A stretch of DNA of 64,000 nt from Rhodeus uyekii (GCA_037043235.1 JAWRVZ010000074.1:2875501-2939500), one strand, 5' to 3'. Positions 12,152-23,395 are shown, counted from the stretch's first letter. The notes: generated from the letters alone by a model not told the origin. Program-made: numbers and translations.

Positions 12152-12807
12152 GTGGAGTTCACTTATCTCGAGTCATGGTTAACTTGCCAATGTTATTATG
12201 TCGACGTTTTTGAAGTGGAACCGCCAAACTCCCTATTTGTCTCAGTATTTTCTTGTGGGTTATGTCGATTCTGTTATGTTGCCGAATCCTAGTATCTCGA
12301 GCAAAAACGAGGGACATATACGTCACTTCACATGGTTATCTTGTGACTAAGAGTTTGCATTGCACGTGGATCGCGGTCCTCGCGCAGCAGATCCGCCCAG
12401 ATGCAGGCAGAGCAGATATTCACTCCTCCACGTGCAAATGAATCGCGCATGTCCGGCAAGCCGCCGCTGGCTGACGCAATGGCAGTACGGGATGTCAAAT
12501 GTTCTTTTTCTATAAAATAATTTAATCACTGCACAAATATAAATCGCTGTATTTGTTTGACTCACACAGCCTCAGTCACGTACTCTCGTCCACTGTGTGT
12601 GTGCGCCTGTCTGTGACAAAAGCTAACTAGCTGGCTTGTTTATCATGTCTCAGTCAAAACTGTACACCCAAAAATACAGGAAGGAGTGGGAATCAAACCC
12701 TGAATTCCAAGGCTGGTTAAAGCCGTTTATTGGTGATAATAAACGGCATACTTGTTGAAAGTATGCAAGTATGCAATCTAGTACAGCCACACAACGTGCA
12801 CGCACGT

Positions 12808-12859
<52 letters not shown>

Positions 12860-14659
12860 CACTGTTTCTGGTTCTGATGTGACTCTGTTCAGCGCCGCTG
12901 TGGATTGAAGAATGGATTGAAGGTTATTAAAAGACTGGACAAAGCCAAATTTTTTGAGAAAGCACATTAGACGGGCAGAACATAAGAAAGTATGAAATCT
13001 AGAGAATGTTGGAGAATATGATTAAAGGTTTATATGGAAAATGAAAGGTGTTTTTTATTGTATACTGGTAAATCTCTGCTGTTAGTTGGTGCATATGCCT
13101 TTTGTTGTTAGCAAACATATACAGTGTATGTACATTTTTATAGCATGTAGATCGCTTCTTCAAATAAATCGCCATATTGGGTGTTAGTTTTCTCGCTAAA
13201 CGGTTATCTCGATGCTTTTTTGAAACCCCCGAGGCCGTCGACATAACCGAACTCCACTGTATATAAAGTCTTAGAAATAGAAAATGTGTGTAACTGACTT
13301 AACTGTCACTTTTTACTAAATTAATGATAAATTAAGTAATAAATTAAGTAATTTACTTGGTAAATTTCGTTACCACATAAACATTAAAATCTTAAAAAAA
13401 CAAACAAACAATACGACAACAACTTTTGAACAGTACTGTATTAATGTAATACCGATATTTAAAGTTAATTTATATGTTATGGGACTTTATGCTGTCTATA
13501 AAATTGATTTTAGGGTAAAATGTGCCCTAGAGATATTTTCACATAGCTATAATCAGGTTTTTGAGTTGAGAAACCTTTTCTTAAAATCCAATTCACTACT
13601 TACACTGGTTACTGTTGTTTCGTAGCTTCCTGGCTTCAATATCATCGGACCTCTCCATTGAAATCTGCAACTCTAAAGAGAAAATAAAAAGGTTATTTAC
13701 TTATTTAGATGTCATTATACGCGGAGGCCACTGAGGATGAGAACATACATTTCACAAAGTTCAGGACTAGATATTGAGAAAAAGAAAGAGAAATGTTGTC
13801 ACTCACTTCCATCACTCATGGAATTGAAGCTGCTTTTTTGGCTGTTTCTTTTGCTGTTCCAGGTGTCATTGCCACTGTCCCTCTGCAGGTCCTGCGGACG
13901 AATTTGCGGCTTCTTCTTACTCTTTCGCGTACTGATGCGAACAATCTCTCGCACCAGCCTGCACTCAGCCTCCTTCTCCTCCATGTTGTGCTCCTGCACG
14001 ATATCCGAGATCAGCTGACTGATCTCCCGAGAACGCCGCAGGAACATTGAGTCCGTGGTGCACTTTGCCAGCTCGTTGATCTCAAACTCAGAGAAGACCT
14101 CCATAAGCTTCCGTGTGATGAGTTTGTCCACATCTTCTGTTTCATTGCCAATGATAAATTCATCTTCCGGTAAGCTACTTAAGTAAATTGGACTGTCCAT
14201 ATCAAGTTTAGAAGTGGAAAACGACACACAATCATCATCTTCTTCAATGACAGATGTGTCCACTTTGACGCCACCGATACGGATGTCAGTATAGAAGCCG
14301 TTCTCAACCTGCGGAGGACTTGACTTCACCTGCGCACTTGCTGCTGAGCTTTCGTTTGAAACGAGACAAGGCAAGCGCCTGCATACGCGGTACAGTCCAC
14401 ATGTCAACACACTACAAAAAAGCTTCCTGCAGCTACCCAGAGACGTGCAAGATCCGCACATACATCCCCCCGAGATGGGCTCTTCTTTGACAGAGAGAAA
14501 GCTTACTGTCTCCGGGACAGTTGTATTGCCATTAGCATCCTTGTTGAGTTTTTGCCTCCCTCCAAAGTGCTGGATCTCAACCTCCACGGGGTCGACAGAT
14601 CGTTCTCGGTATGGCCCTTCATCAATGGGACCCCTGGTCCAGGACAGGGTGCTTTCCAT
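10723..14659 (-). CDS. kdf1: Keratinocyte differentiation factor 1 (3 coding exons)
   Basis: Coding exons on the minus strand are 14659-13807, 13672-13604 and 10802-10723, giving 333 aa. The splice sites are GGAA|gtgagt, tctctttag|AG, CCAGT|gtaagt and ctatacag|CA, and the phases match at both joins. The protein has a Cys-rich stretch (about residues 66-98) and the KDF1 core at about 178-248, including NELAKCTTDSMFL, AECRLVREIVRISTRKSK and a following SGNDT. The 23-codon middle exon reads LQISMERSDDIEARKLR and the last exon reads SFSPSFQETG then TPLLPRSIQA-stop; both align with the C-terminus I know for mammalian KDF1. KDF1 is a vertebrate cytoplasmic and cell-junction protein that restrains keratinocyte proliferation and promotes epidermal differentiation. 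The start at 14659 is the first in-frame ATG of exon 2; the frame is open upstream to the acceptor at 14737, but the proposed first exon has no in-frame ATG. Intron 2 (2.8 kb) holds two hAT-like elements. Teleosts have KDF1 paralogues, so the a/b suffix is not assigned. Confidence 0.9.
11201..11477. mobile_element. Non-autonomous hAT-like element in kdf1 intron 2
   Basis: The left end AGTGGTCCCAAACC and the inverted right end (AGTGATCCCCAACC) are imperfect terminal inverted repeats of the hAT type. About 275 bp lies between them and has no transposase. The 8-bp target duplication is not clear; only CTATGA is shared by the flanks. Confidence 0.5.
12645..12758 (+). pseudogene. BED/TTF-like transposase N-terminal fragment (37 aa)
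   Basis: An ATG-initiated frame reads MSQSKLYTQKYRKEWES, then PEFQGWLKPFIGD, then stops at 12758. The pattern Y-x-x-K-Y-R-K-x-W-E, then P-E-F-x-G-W-L, is how BED/TTF-type zinc-finger regions of hAT-derived proteins often start. The Cys/His ligands that should follow are missing, because the frame ends before them. I read this as the decayed start of the element's own transposase. Confidence 0.5.
12810..12858. repeat. (CA)n microsatellite
   Basis: About 24 uninterrupted CA units lie inside the transposon remnant at 12150-13259. A second dinucleotide run, (AT)n at 12121-12144, abuts the left end of the same remnant. Confidence 0.95.
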
Positions 14660-15609
14660 AGGGACAACCTCAGCCCAGACCGTCCTCTGGTGCCTGCTTT
14701 TTGCAGTTACCTGATGCTGGACTGAGGCCTCAAGGTCTGTTAAAGAAAGACATAATGGGAGAAAATTGAGAGGGGGCTGAAGGGTTTACCTTGCACTTTC
14801 AGTCAGTCTCAGTAACAAAACTGATGTCCCAAATTTCCCTTAGAAATGTAAGCCAACCAGTTTAAAAACTATCAAGAAAGCAAACAAAAAAGTTGTTTTC
14901 ATTGTTAATAAAACAGTACAACTTTAACCTCAATACATCTAAATGTTCTTTGTGTCACCTAAAGCTTCATGAAAGTGAAATAACTGACCATATACAGTAA
15001 AAAAAACTATATATTTTAACTACAATTAATTTGACTGTAGACTACTGAATTGTGTGAACATTGAAACTTTACAAGCAGTATTTGCTAAGAAAATATTAAA
15101 AACATTCAACAACTTCCAACTAAAATTTTGTACTACAATTTTAGATGAGATCTTTAGATTAGACAATAGAATTTTTGTGATGCAGAGTAAATTGATTTAC
15201 TTCAATATCTATTCATATCTAGGCCGACGTTGATTATTTACAAATTCGTTAGAGATACAAAGTTCACACTATCCCCAAACAAACATGCCGCAGTTTTCTT
15301 TAAAAATCCAGTCAAATGAACGATAGGTGGCTAGTATGCGCCTTTAGAAAACTCTTAAAAACAACATCTTAAGGAGAAATATCAACAGGTATAATACAAG
15401 CTTTTTTACTTTACTCACACCATATGGGCGAAAGTCGAAGTCTGACGAAATTCTTCCGGAAGTCCGGAAAGCTCAAAAAGCTAGTTCGACTTAGATTTCA
15501 CTATTACTTCACAAATATTCCCCCGGTGCTCATTCAGCAGTCTTCAAACTGTATTTAATAATGAGCAAAAAAGTGAAGGAGAATGATTTGACCGGAAAGC
15601 TCGTCGTAC

Positions 15610-15690
15610 CTGCTGCTTCTATAAACACAGGAAGACCTAGCAGGCTACCTGACTCCACAGGTACATCAGGACATGGACACTAGTGACGTA
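15610..15690 (-). promoter_or_regulatory. kdf1: Proposed kdf1 non-coding exon 1 and promoter
   Basis: A good splice donor (AGCAGCAG|gtacga, exon end 15610) lies 873 bp upstream of the acceptor tctttaacag|ACCTTG (exon from 14736). The stretch up to about 15690 would be a 5' UTR exon. In the frame joining exon 2 it has no ATG before a stop, so it would be untranslated. The transcription start is not visible; the upper boundary is a guess. Confidence 0.4.
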
Positions 15691-16180
15691 ATTTGAAGAG
15701 TATAGCCAATTGTTTCATTGATTGAAATCAGACCAGAAGACGTTTGCATTAAAGTGTACACGTATATTTGAATAAAAAAAAAAGTTTTGACCTCCGACTT
15801 GTTTTGAATAGGATAGATATCTTCGTTTTATTACCAGGGAAGTGAACGCAGCGCTGAGCTTTTAACCAACAGATGGCGTCGGTGCTCCTCGCTTACAGTT
15901 TACGTGATTCGGACTGCTTTTCCTATCATTTCTGCACACCAAACACTTTAGCTTCCAACAGCAGCTGTAATGACGCAACCATTAAACAGCAATAACATAA
16001 GGACCAATTTCTTCCATTCATTGTAATACAAGTAGCCTGTCTTAATCTCTGACAGACATTCACTTTTATTCCACGTTCAACACCAAACATACATATGAAT
16101 CGGCAAAGTCAAATGTACATAGTTTAACTTTTTTTTACAGTATTTGGAAAGCTTTAAAATTATACTGTGGGTTGAAAGTC
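15691..16180. other. Intergenic between kdf1 and the secreted-protein gene
   Basis: About 0.5 kb without coding signal. It would contain the kdf1 promoter if exon 1 is at 15610-15690. Confidence 0.5.
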
Positions 16181-16186
16181 TTTATT

Positions 16187-16377
16187 TAAAATAAGAGTAC
16201 GGTCTTTGAAAAAGGTGTTGCATTAGGAGTAGAGTGCTAAATCACCAAGACAGTTCCCCATGTCCACAGTTTAGATGATCACTGAACAGCAACTCTAATG
16301 GACCAGTCAGAGCATCCTATAGTCCTTGCAGAGACCAGAGCCTGATGACTGGGAGCCTCCTTAACACCTAATGAAGG
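16187..16377 (-). other. Possible 3' UTR exon of the secreted-protein gene
   Basis: A strong acceptor (caaattcttgcag|CCTTC, exon from 16377) lies downstream of a donor-like AATAAA|gtaagt at 16892/16891, only 26 nt after the stop codon. A minus-strand AATAAA at 16186-16181 could end this exon. The transcript could instead end at the AATAAA at 16897-16892, which overlaps the donor. Both options are inferred. Confidence 0.35.
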
Positions 16378-16917
16378 CTGCAAGAATTTGAAAAACCATT
16401 ATATTAATAAGATTAACATCAGCTGTATCAATTTTGTACACAAATTCTGTAGGTTACATACAGAATACCCAGGTGAACTACTTCATCAGCCAAAGTCAAG
16501 TATATTTTAACATACACCATCCAATACTGCATATTGCATCAATACTGCTGTGGTATTGGAATTGATAAGTGAGAAACTTCAAATACTACTGGACTAAAAG
16601 TTAGGTGACATCTAACTGTAAAGTTACAGCTGTTTGAAGTGATTACACAGCTTTTTCTTAAAAAACAAAAGACTACGAATTAAACTGCAATTCTGTTGTG
16701 AACATGGCAACAAACATCCTGCATTACTCTTAGGAAATGAGGCTACCCACTATATAAAGCAAAGATAGAATGTTGGAATTCTGTAAAAGCTGAAATAATC
16801 ATCCCACTTTTAAACTTTATAGTACTGCTTGCAAAGTGCATATCATTTCCTGGTAAACAAAAACAGACATAAGTGAAGCAATTGTACTTACTTTATTGTA
16901 GATGTTGAGAACTGGTT

Positions 16918-19227
16918 CTAGATGGAGGGGTTCTCTTCCTGGAATGTGACTAGGCTCTGATGACCAAGACCTACAGGGCTATTTCGGGTCCCCTCGCATT
17001 TAGAAGCCGAGGAATCGGTTCTATAAACTTGATGCTGGTTTTGTTCAGCTGTGACAGGAGGACCAATAATATTATCTGACAGAAAATTGCGTTTAAAACA
17101 TGCAAAGAGATTATGATTGCGGTTTGGAGCAAACCTTGTCTGTAGCTGCTTGGAAGTGTAGGAAAAAGTCTTCGGATGGCACCTTGGCCAAACTTACTTG
17201 GAGCAGTAGTAATGAGCCTTGTCTGATCTGTATCATCTTGACCTGCAGTGAATTCGCCCTCGATTACTTTGGAAACATGATGTCGAGGAGCTGAAGAACT
17301 AACAGGCATGCGTTTATTTTGACCTGGCCTCTGGCCTCGATAACTCGGAGGTAAGGAACTTTGGAAAGCATCACTGCTAATGCCACCAGAAGCCCATTGG
17401 TTCTGAAAGTTACTAAAGCTGCTTGTGGGTAGTTTATTAAGCCTAACATGGAATGAAGTGATCTCATTTGAAGGTTTTGAAGGCCTAGAATATGGTTTGT
17501 ATGAAGTCACGTGCACAGAAGAGAAGTTCTTATACCCAGTCCGGGAAGAGCTGTCATAAGTGCTAGTGGCTGGCTGGACATTACTGAATTCTTTGGTCAC
17601 TTTAAAAGGCTGGTTGAGATGAACAGTCTGACCAGAGCCAACAGTTACCCTATGCTCTGGAAAGCCAGGATGAGCTTTAAATGCATTGGATTCTGTTCTA
17701 CTTTGTACATTTGTAGGATCCTGCATTATCAGGATAGATCCAGAACTAGCAATTGAGGACTTTGCCACATCATATTGAGTCCCACCTTGAAATGGGTACA
17801 TAGGCTTATAATTTTGACTAGGCCAACCATTGACATTGTGAGTCTGCTGAAATTTGGGGTGAGCAGTTTCATAGTGAGGTGGTAAGTGGTTCCCATTAGC
17901 CCTTTCTGGGGCATGGAGGAGAATCTCAGCACTAACGATTGGAGATTTATCAATGTTGTCTCTGTAGTCATTTTTGGAAGGTTCTCTTAGCTCAGGACTG
18001 GGACTGTATTGAGGACCACTCATGGAGTACTGAAGAGGTTCATTCCATGACTTGCCCTGACTACTGGCAGTCAATGTAGTATCTCTAGAGCTCTGACTTG
18101 TCTGATGAATTTCAACACAACAGGGAACTCCAAATGGATTTGTTGGATCTGAAAGCCCACTATAGCCCCCATAACTTTGAACTAAAAAGACTGGCCCCGA
18201 GCTAACAATCGAAGACGTGTACGCAAGTCCCCTACTAGAGGGTTTTCTTGAAAACGCCAGTGTTCCTTTCAGTAATGGGCCATAACTGCTACTAGCTATC
18301 TGGACTTTGTTAGCCAGTTGGATCCCCGTAGATGAACTGTGCTGATAGGACATCGGACTTGATCTAGAAGTTGGCCCATGATTTGGGTCCCTTACATATG
18401 GGTTTCTAGTAACTTCAGAGTTGAACTCTGAATGGCCAAATGTGTTTTTAGGAGGCTTCACTACAAACATACTACTAGATCCAAACAGTTTTGTATAACT
18501 AGAGTCACTGTTAGAGGGTTTTATGAGTTTGGAATCAGGTACTTTTAGGGTTCTCATTAATGTGGACCAACTCTGAGATGAAGTAGAAGCCAGTTGGCTA
18601 CTTGGTTGGAAGGCATCAGTAGCTGTACGAGACTCATATTGAGCAGAGGGTTGAGCAAAACCTGAAAAGTCATATTTTGAACCAGAAGCAGGCATGTTAA
18701 ATTTAATCACATCTTCTTGATTGTCACTTTTAGCTGGATTCTGACAATCTTTTGAATCAGATTTTATATCGGAGCCTGCAACTAATCTCCCTTTATGAGA
18801 ACTAAAACTTCCATGGGTGTCTTGACGGTGGGGCAGCTGAACAGATCTGTAGACAGGGTCATTCCAACTCTCAGCTTGCTTCAACTCAGGAGAAATCATT
18901 GGGAAATTATGAGTTGAAATTCTTTGCACATTTGCAGCTGGCATGCTCCCTGTTAGAAACAAATGAAAAGTACACCAACAACATGAGACCATAACATTTC
19001 AGATAAATATCAGAAGTGTGTTAGACCTACCTTCATAATTCTCCAAACAGGTTACACAGGCAGGAAGCAAAGCAAAAATAAATCTGAAAAAATTCCAAGA
19101 AAGCAACCATTTTGTAGAACAACATGCAGTTTCAGTTAGCTTCAGTCCCAAACACCCTTGATTTAAATCAGTATAGAGCTCACCTTAAGCAGCATCTAAA
19201 ACCCATTGTGAAAGCCAGCACCACCAT
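16918..19227 (-). CDS. Unrecognised secreted Ser/Tyr/Pro-rich protein (4 coding exons)
   Basis: Coding exons on the minus strand are 19227-19184, 19083-19031, 18949-17198 and 17075-16918. The donors are TTAAG|gtgagc, ATGAAG|gtaggt and CCAA|gtaagt; the acceptors are ttttttcag|A, tctaacag|GG and tctgtcag|AT. Phases are 2, 1 and 1 and all join in frame, giving 668 aa. The N-terminus has a signal-peptide shape: two Met (1 and 8), basic residues, hydrophobic FIFALLPACV, then CVTC. The rest is low in charge and rich in Ser, Tyr, Pro, Gln and Asn, with no transmembrane segment and few Cys, so secretion is likely. Weak internal repeats occur: SWN[DE]P near residues 61 and 333, and SSI[VA]SSG near 278 and 430, each followed by DPTN. 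The large exon is open well past 17198, but that extension is intron; the strong gtaagt and the new frame after 17075 (ending FQEENPSI) define the true C-terminus. I do not recognise a family. Its large low-complexity exon suggests a structural, matrix or egg-coat type protein, but that is a guess. Confidence 0.75.
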
Positions 19228-19382
19228 ACTAAATAACCAGCAAATATTTTTTACAATCCCCTCACTTCATAGCTTCTGACACAAAACTAATTAGAAACCT
19301 CTTATAGACCTCACTCCTCACCTTCAGCCAATCAGCAATCAAGATACCTGCAAGTTGCAGCTGTTAACAATAATCATGTCAC

Positions 19383-19388
19383 TTTATA
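19383..19388 (-). promoter_or_regulatory. TATA box of the secreted-protein gene
   Basis: TATAAA on the minus strand lies about 155 bp upstream of the first ATG at 19227. This spacing would give a 5' UTR of about 125 nt with transcription starting near 19355. A three-codon upstream frame (ATG AAG TGA, near 19265) would lie in that UTR. The call is by position only. Confidence 0.45.
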
Positions 19389-19399
19389 AAAACGTGAAC

Positions 19400-21200
19400 G
19401 ATCATATTCGTTTTGACTATGCCTCAAACATAAAGGAACATAATAATAATAAATGTAATTTTAAAATGCTTTGACAGCTAAAACGGCTAAAATGTGCTTT
19501 ATATATTATATAAATAATATATAAAATATATATATTATATATATATTACCCAAAATTTATTTTATTTAAACAGCTAATATTTCCTGACTACATTAGATTA
19601 TACCAATAGAAATCATGTTTAAGGGTTAGATCAGGAGCAAAGATGTGCTTGTATCTCTTTACAGGGTTACATATTTTTCCGTCCCTTTTGACCAATGAAT
19701 TTACTTATCAGTTATTTCTGATTACTGGATAAGGATTTTTAGAACATCATTAATAAATCATTTAGACTTCAATTCAACTTGCAAACAGTTTTTACAATAA
19801 AAAGAAAAAGGTGCATGAATATATGTCAAAACAATTTAAAGATATCATTAATTTCCATGACTTTTCCAGACCTGGATACATCTCCTATTAAGTTTTTCTG
19901 TGACTGAAAAATATTTTCTAGACTGTCAGATGAATATAGGCTTTCTAAACTGCTGCACAACCTCATCTGACCATAATTATATTTTACATACAATACATGC
20001 CTTTTCCATGATCTGAACTTCGTAAAGAAACTACAGTTGATATAATTCTTCATATTTATATGGACAACTACAGGCATTTTGTGCTAAAGTTTAGACTGCA
20101 AAATATTCATTGTGAATAATGTACAGTAATGGTCAGACTCCACATCTAGTATATTTTGAAGTGAGTGCTTTCGAAGAAGAGTCTTCTAATGTATCAAGCT
20201 GAAGTCCTGACATGTGCTCACAGTATGAGGTTTCAAACCTTAAGGAGGTATGAAAGCCATTAATGCAGTCTAATACATAGCCTTCCCTCATACTCACATG
20301 CATACACGAACACTGACAATTTCCCATTCCCACCAGTGCACATTTGATAGATAGGGATCATTACTGTCATTCCTGCAGTCAGCAGGAAGGAGAAGCATTT
20401 GTCTCCTGATACCAGGTACCTTAGGAGGTGGAGAGATCTGTCACACCGTCCTACTTTTTCTTTGGCATGTCATTTCATCCTTTACATTGTTCCTCATTTA
20501 TTCCTCCAACCAGGGGTGAAGAGGGAATGTTGGAACTGAGTAATTTCCTACATATTAAAGGAATCCAACATTAGCTCTTCACCTACCATTATTGATAGTG
20601 ATGCGACTGTGTAACATTTACATGGAGATGTGATTAAGAGTCAAGTTTATGTTAAAATGCATGAAGGTATCTTGGTAGCTGCTAATATATGGCACATGTA
20701 CTAATATATGATTTCTGATTTTTGCAAGGAATCAATTAAATTAATGCCTGCTTTCTGTTCCGCTCTGCTTAGAAACAAATGAAAAATTACATATAAAGTT
20801 TAATAAAAACAAGCAAGTCTTTTTTTCTTGAGAGCATCATCAGAAATCATCATAGCTAATAATGAAACAAAGTCCTGCTCTGAATCCTTTGTTTTAGTTG
20901 ACATTTATAAGGGAATTTTCGAGAATAAGCTCCAGTAATGGCCAGCCACACTTGGCAAATTCCATTGTCAGCAGTTTCACCATAGCAAGCAGTGACATAT
21001 AGTCGAGAATGTCCCATTGTGAGGTGTAGTGTGAATCTATTAATCATTGGACATTCAAGGATTCTTATTATAAAACTAGGACTAGATATTGTATTTTCCC
21101 ATCAATCTTACATTCTGCACCATAACCACTATACAGATCTGAATTTCAGACAATATATGAGTTATTTATTAAAACATGTTTAGGTTATATGCAGGGGTGG
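19400..21200. other. Intergenic upstream of the secreted-protein gene
   Basis: Mostly AT-rich, with a palindromic TA-rich tract at about 19500-19550. No gene or element end was recognised. Confidence 0.6.
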
Positions 21201-21219
21201 AAAGTAACTAATTGCAAAT

Positions 21220-22115
21220 ACTTTTGTTACACAAATACTTTCGAGTCATGGCAGATTTTGAACAGAGGTGAGGTGTTATGCTGGTGTTGATGAGGCAGAT
21301 GAGGCACATGTATGAGTGATCAGTACTCTGGGGAAGGCGTGTGTTGTGATTGGGTGGTGAGAGAGCATGGCATATGTGGGGAATGTGGGTAGAGACATTG
21401 GGAGGGGCTATGGAGTTGGCTGACCACTGGATGGGGTTAGTGAAGAGTTTGATAGGGTTGATAGTTTCTAGTTCTTCAGAGGTGTACAGATAGGAGAGAG
21501 CATTGGCTTTAGTATTCTTGGATCTAGGATGGTAGGAGATGAAAAAATGGAATCAGGTAAAGAACAGGGCCCATCTTGCTTGTCGGGATTGAGTCTCTTT
21601 GTATCACAGAGGAATTATCGTGATGGATGTTGAGCACCTTCCAAACAATGTCTCCACTCCTCGAGAGCCATTTTTATGGCAAGGAGTTCTCTGTTGCTAA
21701 TGTCATAGTTACTCTCCACCGGGCTGAATTTGCATAAGAAGAAGGCACATTAATGGAGTTTTGCTGTGGTCCTCTGGAGCTGAGACAACACCACTCCTAC
21801 ATCCGTTGTGGAAGCATCAGCCGGTGCGCTGGTAAATGCCTCTTGTAGCTGTCAGAATGCTAGCGTTTTTTTTTTTTTTTTTGACTAATGGGTTTTCCAG
21901 CTGCTGATTGAATCTGGTAGATGGTCTTGATAGTCATGGTTGGGAGTTTGAGCTGGCGGCAGAGGTCATCAGAGATGAAGTTCCCGGCTGAGTTGAGGAG
22001 AGAGTGTACTGGAATGGACACAATGGAGGCAGTAAGCATAACAGCAGTAGAGAGTGGATTCATCTTAACACTGGAATGCCTTACAACACTCACTATGAGG
22101 ACGAAGGGAGGTTTC
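21220..22115 (-). pseudogene. Ty3/gypsy pol remnant: protease and RNase H, most of RT missing
   Basis: On the minus strand, 22100-21890 reads like a gypsy protease (SAGNFISDDLCRQLKLP, then AAGKPIS). A homopolymer of about 18 A follows (T at 21868-21885 on plus). Then 21830-21600 reads AFTSAP, DASTTDVGVVLSQLQ, NYDISNRELLAIKMALEEW and RLNPDKQ, the tail of RT and the start of RNase H. The RT catalytic block that should lie between is absent. An in-frame stop and frameshifts show it is dead. Confidence 0.75.
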
Positions 22116-22220
22116 CTGTAGCTCAATCAGTAGAGCATTGGTGCTTACAATGCCAAGGTCATGAGTTTGATACCAGGGAAAGCAAGACCAATGTGTTCCT
22201 TGAATGCAATGTAAGTCGCT
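22116..22220 (+). repeat. tRNA-derived SINE, copy 1 (3'-truncated)
   Basis: A box-A-like GTAGCTCAATCAGTAGAGC is followed by a box-B-like GTCATGAGTTTGATACC and then a body ending ATGTAAGTCGCT. The L2-like tail (TTGGATAAAAGCG) is missing. It abuts the gypsy remnant. Confidence 0.7.
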
Positions 22221-22259
22221 ATCAAGTATTTTTGTATGTACAAATTCAGAATGATTCAC

Positions 22260-23395
22260 TGGACGAAGAAAAAATGGAATACTAAATAAAATGTATTTAA
22301 AGTTTCTTGCTAATAATTTTTCTTGCAAGAAGAAACTTCTTGGGACTGTTTATTGTACATATATTAAACTTTAAGTATATGTACAGTTCAAGTCACGTGA
22401 TGTATGTTTACATATAAACCACAGGACATAATAATAACTTCTATAAATACTATATATTCTATAAATAATTTACACTAAAGATCCAGTTCAAAAGTTTTCC
22501 GATGCTTATTAATTCTTAATTGTAATAATGACTTTGCTGTTATTTCTGCCAACTGGCTCTTGATGCTCATAATTTTATATTAATTCTGTGATGCTGTGCT
22601 GGTAATGATGTGACTATTTATTGATCTTAGTCAATCTGTCATGTTTATCATTGACAGGAAGGAACACGAAGATCAAAATCAGAGTCCACCATGAGTCAGT
22701 AGTGGGCCAGATGGTGTCTTCCCTTTGGAAGTATCTGCCCTCTGACCTCTAGAATGTTCTCCACATCCCAGCCAATCACACACAGCTATCCCTGGCTTGG
22801 CACTTCAAACCCCCTCCTGCTCAGGCATCTGGTCATCTTGAAAAATGTACGTAATAATAATAACTTGAGTCATAATGGGCTTAATGCTCAGCAGGAACAA
22901 AAGGTCACATTACCTGGAGAGAGATATGCCCACCTCTCATCATGCTCGTCCATCAAAAATCATTAACAATTGCTTTCCGTTCCACTAGCACTCCCAGAAC
23001 AACGGAAGCAATGTTGTTCCAGAATAACATGGATTGTTTGGAAAATGTCTCCTGCGTTTTCTTCAGGTGAGGTGAGACCAGGTGAGGTGAGACACAAGGT
23101 AAGTTAAATGTAAAATTGCTTTACTTGTAGATGCCACATCTACACTATTAAATATGTATATTAAAACATTTATTTTATATCATGAACATTCAAAAGAAGC
23201 CATTTATTCTTAAAAAATAACATTGTATGCAAACCTCGTATAAATTGTTAAAGTTTCATTGGCTCATTTTCATAGAGTCACATGACTTTTATTGCTCAAG
23301 AGACTGGCTTCTATGTAGAGATAGCTATATGTATATATTGTAACACTCCTGAGCAACTATTTACAGTAATATTAGTGTGTACGAATTACCAATTT
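22260..23395. other. Intergenic, nothing recognised
   Basis: AT-rich sequence with a short GGTGAG-rich direct repeat at about 23065-23100. No supported gene. Confidence 0.6.

Larger units (their letters stand above)
12150..13259 (+). mobile_element. DNA transposon remnant with CAGTGGAGTTC termini
   Basis: Both ends begin CAGTGGAGTTC in inverted orientation, and the similarity extends about 19 bp. The flanks TATACACA and TATATAAA match at 6 of 8 positions (hAT-like duplication); a TA duplication is visible only on the right. Inside are a short BED-like transposase fragment at 12645-12758 and a CA microsatellite at 12810-12858. It lies in kdf1 intron 2. The fragment favours a hAT origin, but a pogo-like origin is not excluded. 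Confidence 0.6.

Noticed and set aside
16971..17197. Apparent hydrophobic C-terminal tail on the secreted protein (QTAIIISLHVLNAIF and beyond)
   Set aside because: This frame is read-through of an intron: CCAA|gtaagt at 17197 and tctgtcag at 17076 give a better supported end in another frame.
17100..18000. Small plus- and minus-strand frames within the large secreted-protein exon
   Set aside because: They are shadows of the long coding frame.
22116..22190. Possible functional tRNA gene
   Set aside because: Box A and box B are recognisable, but the arms do not pair properly and the sequence continues into a SINE body; other copies are present.
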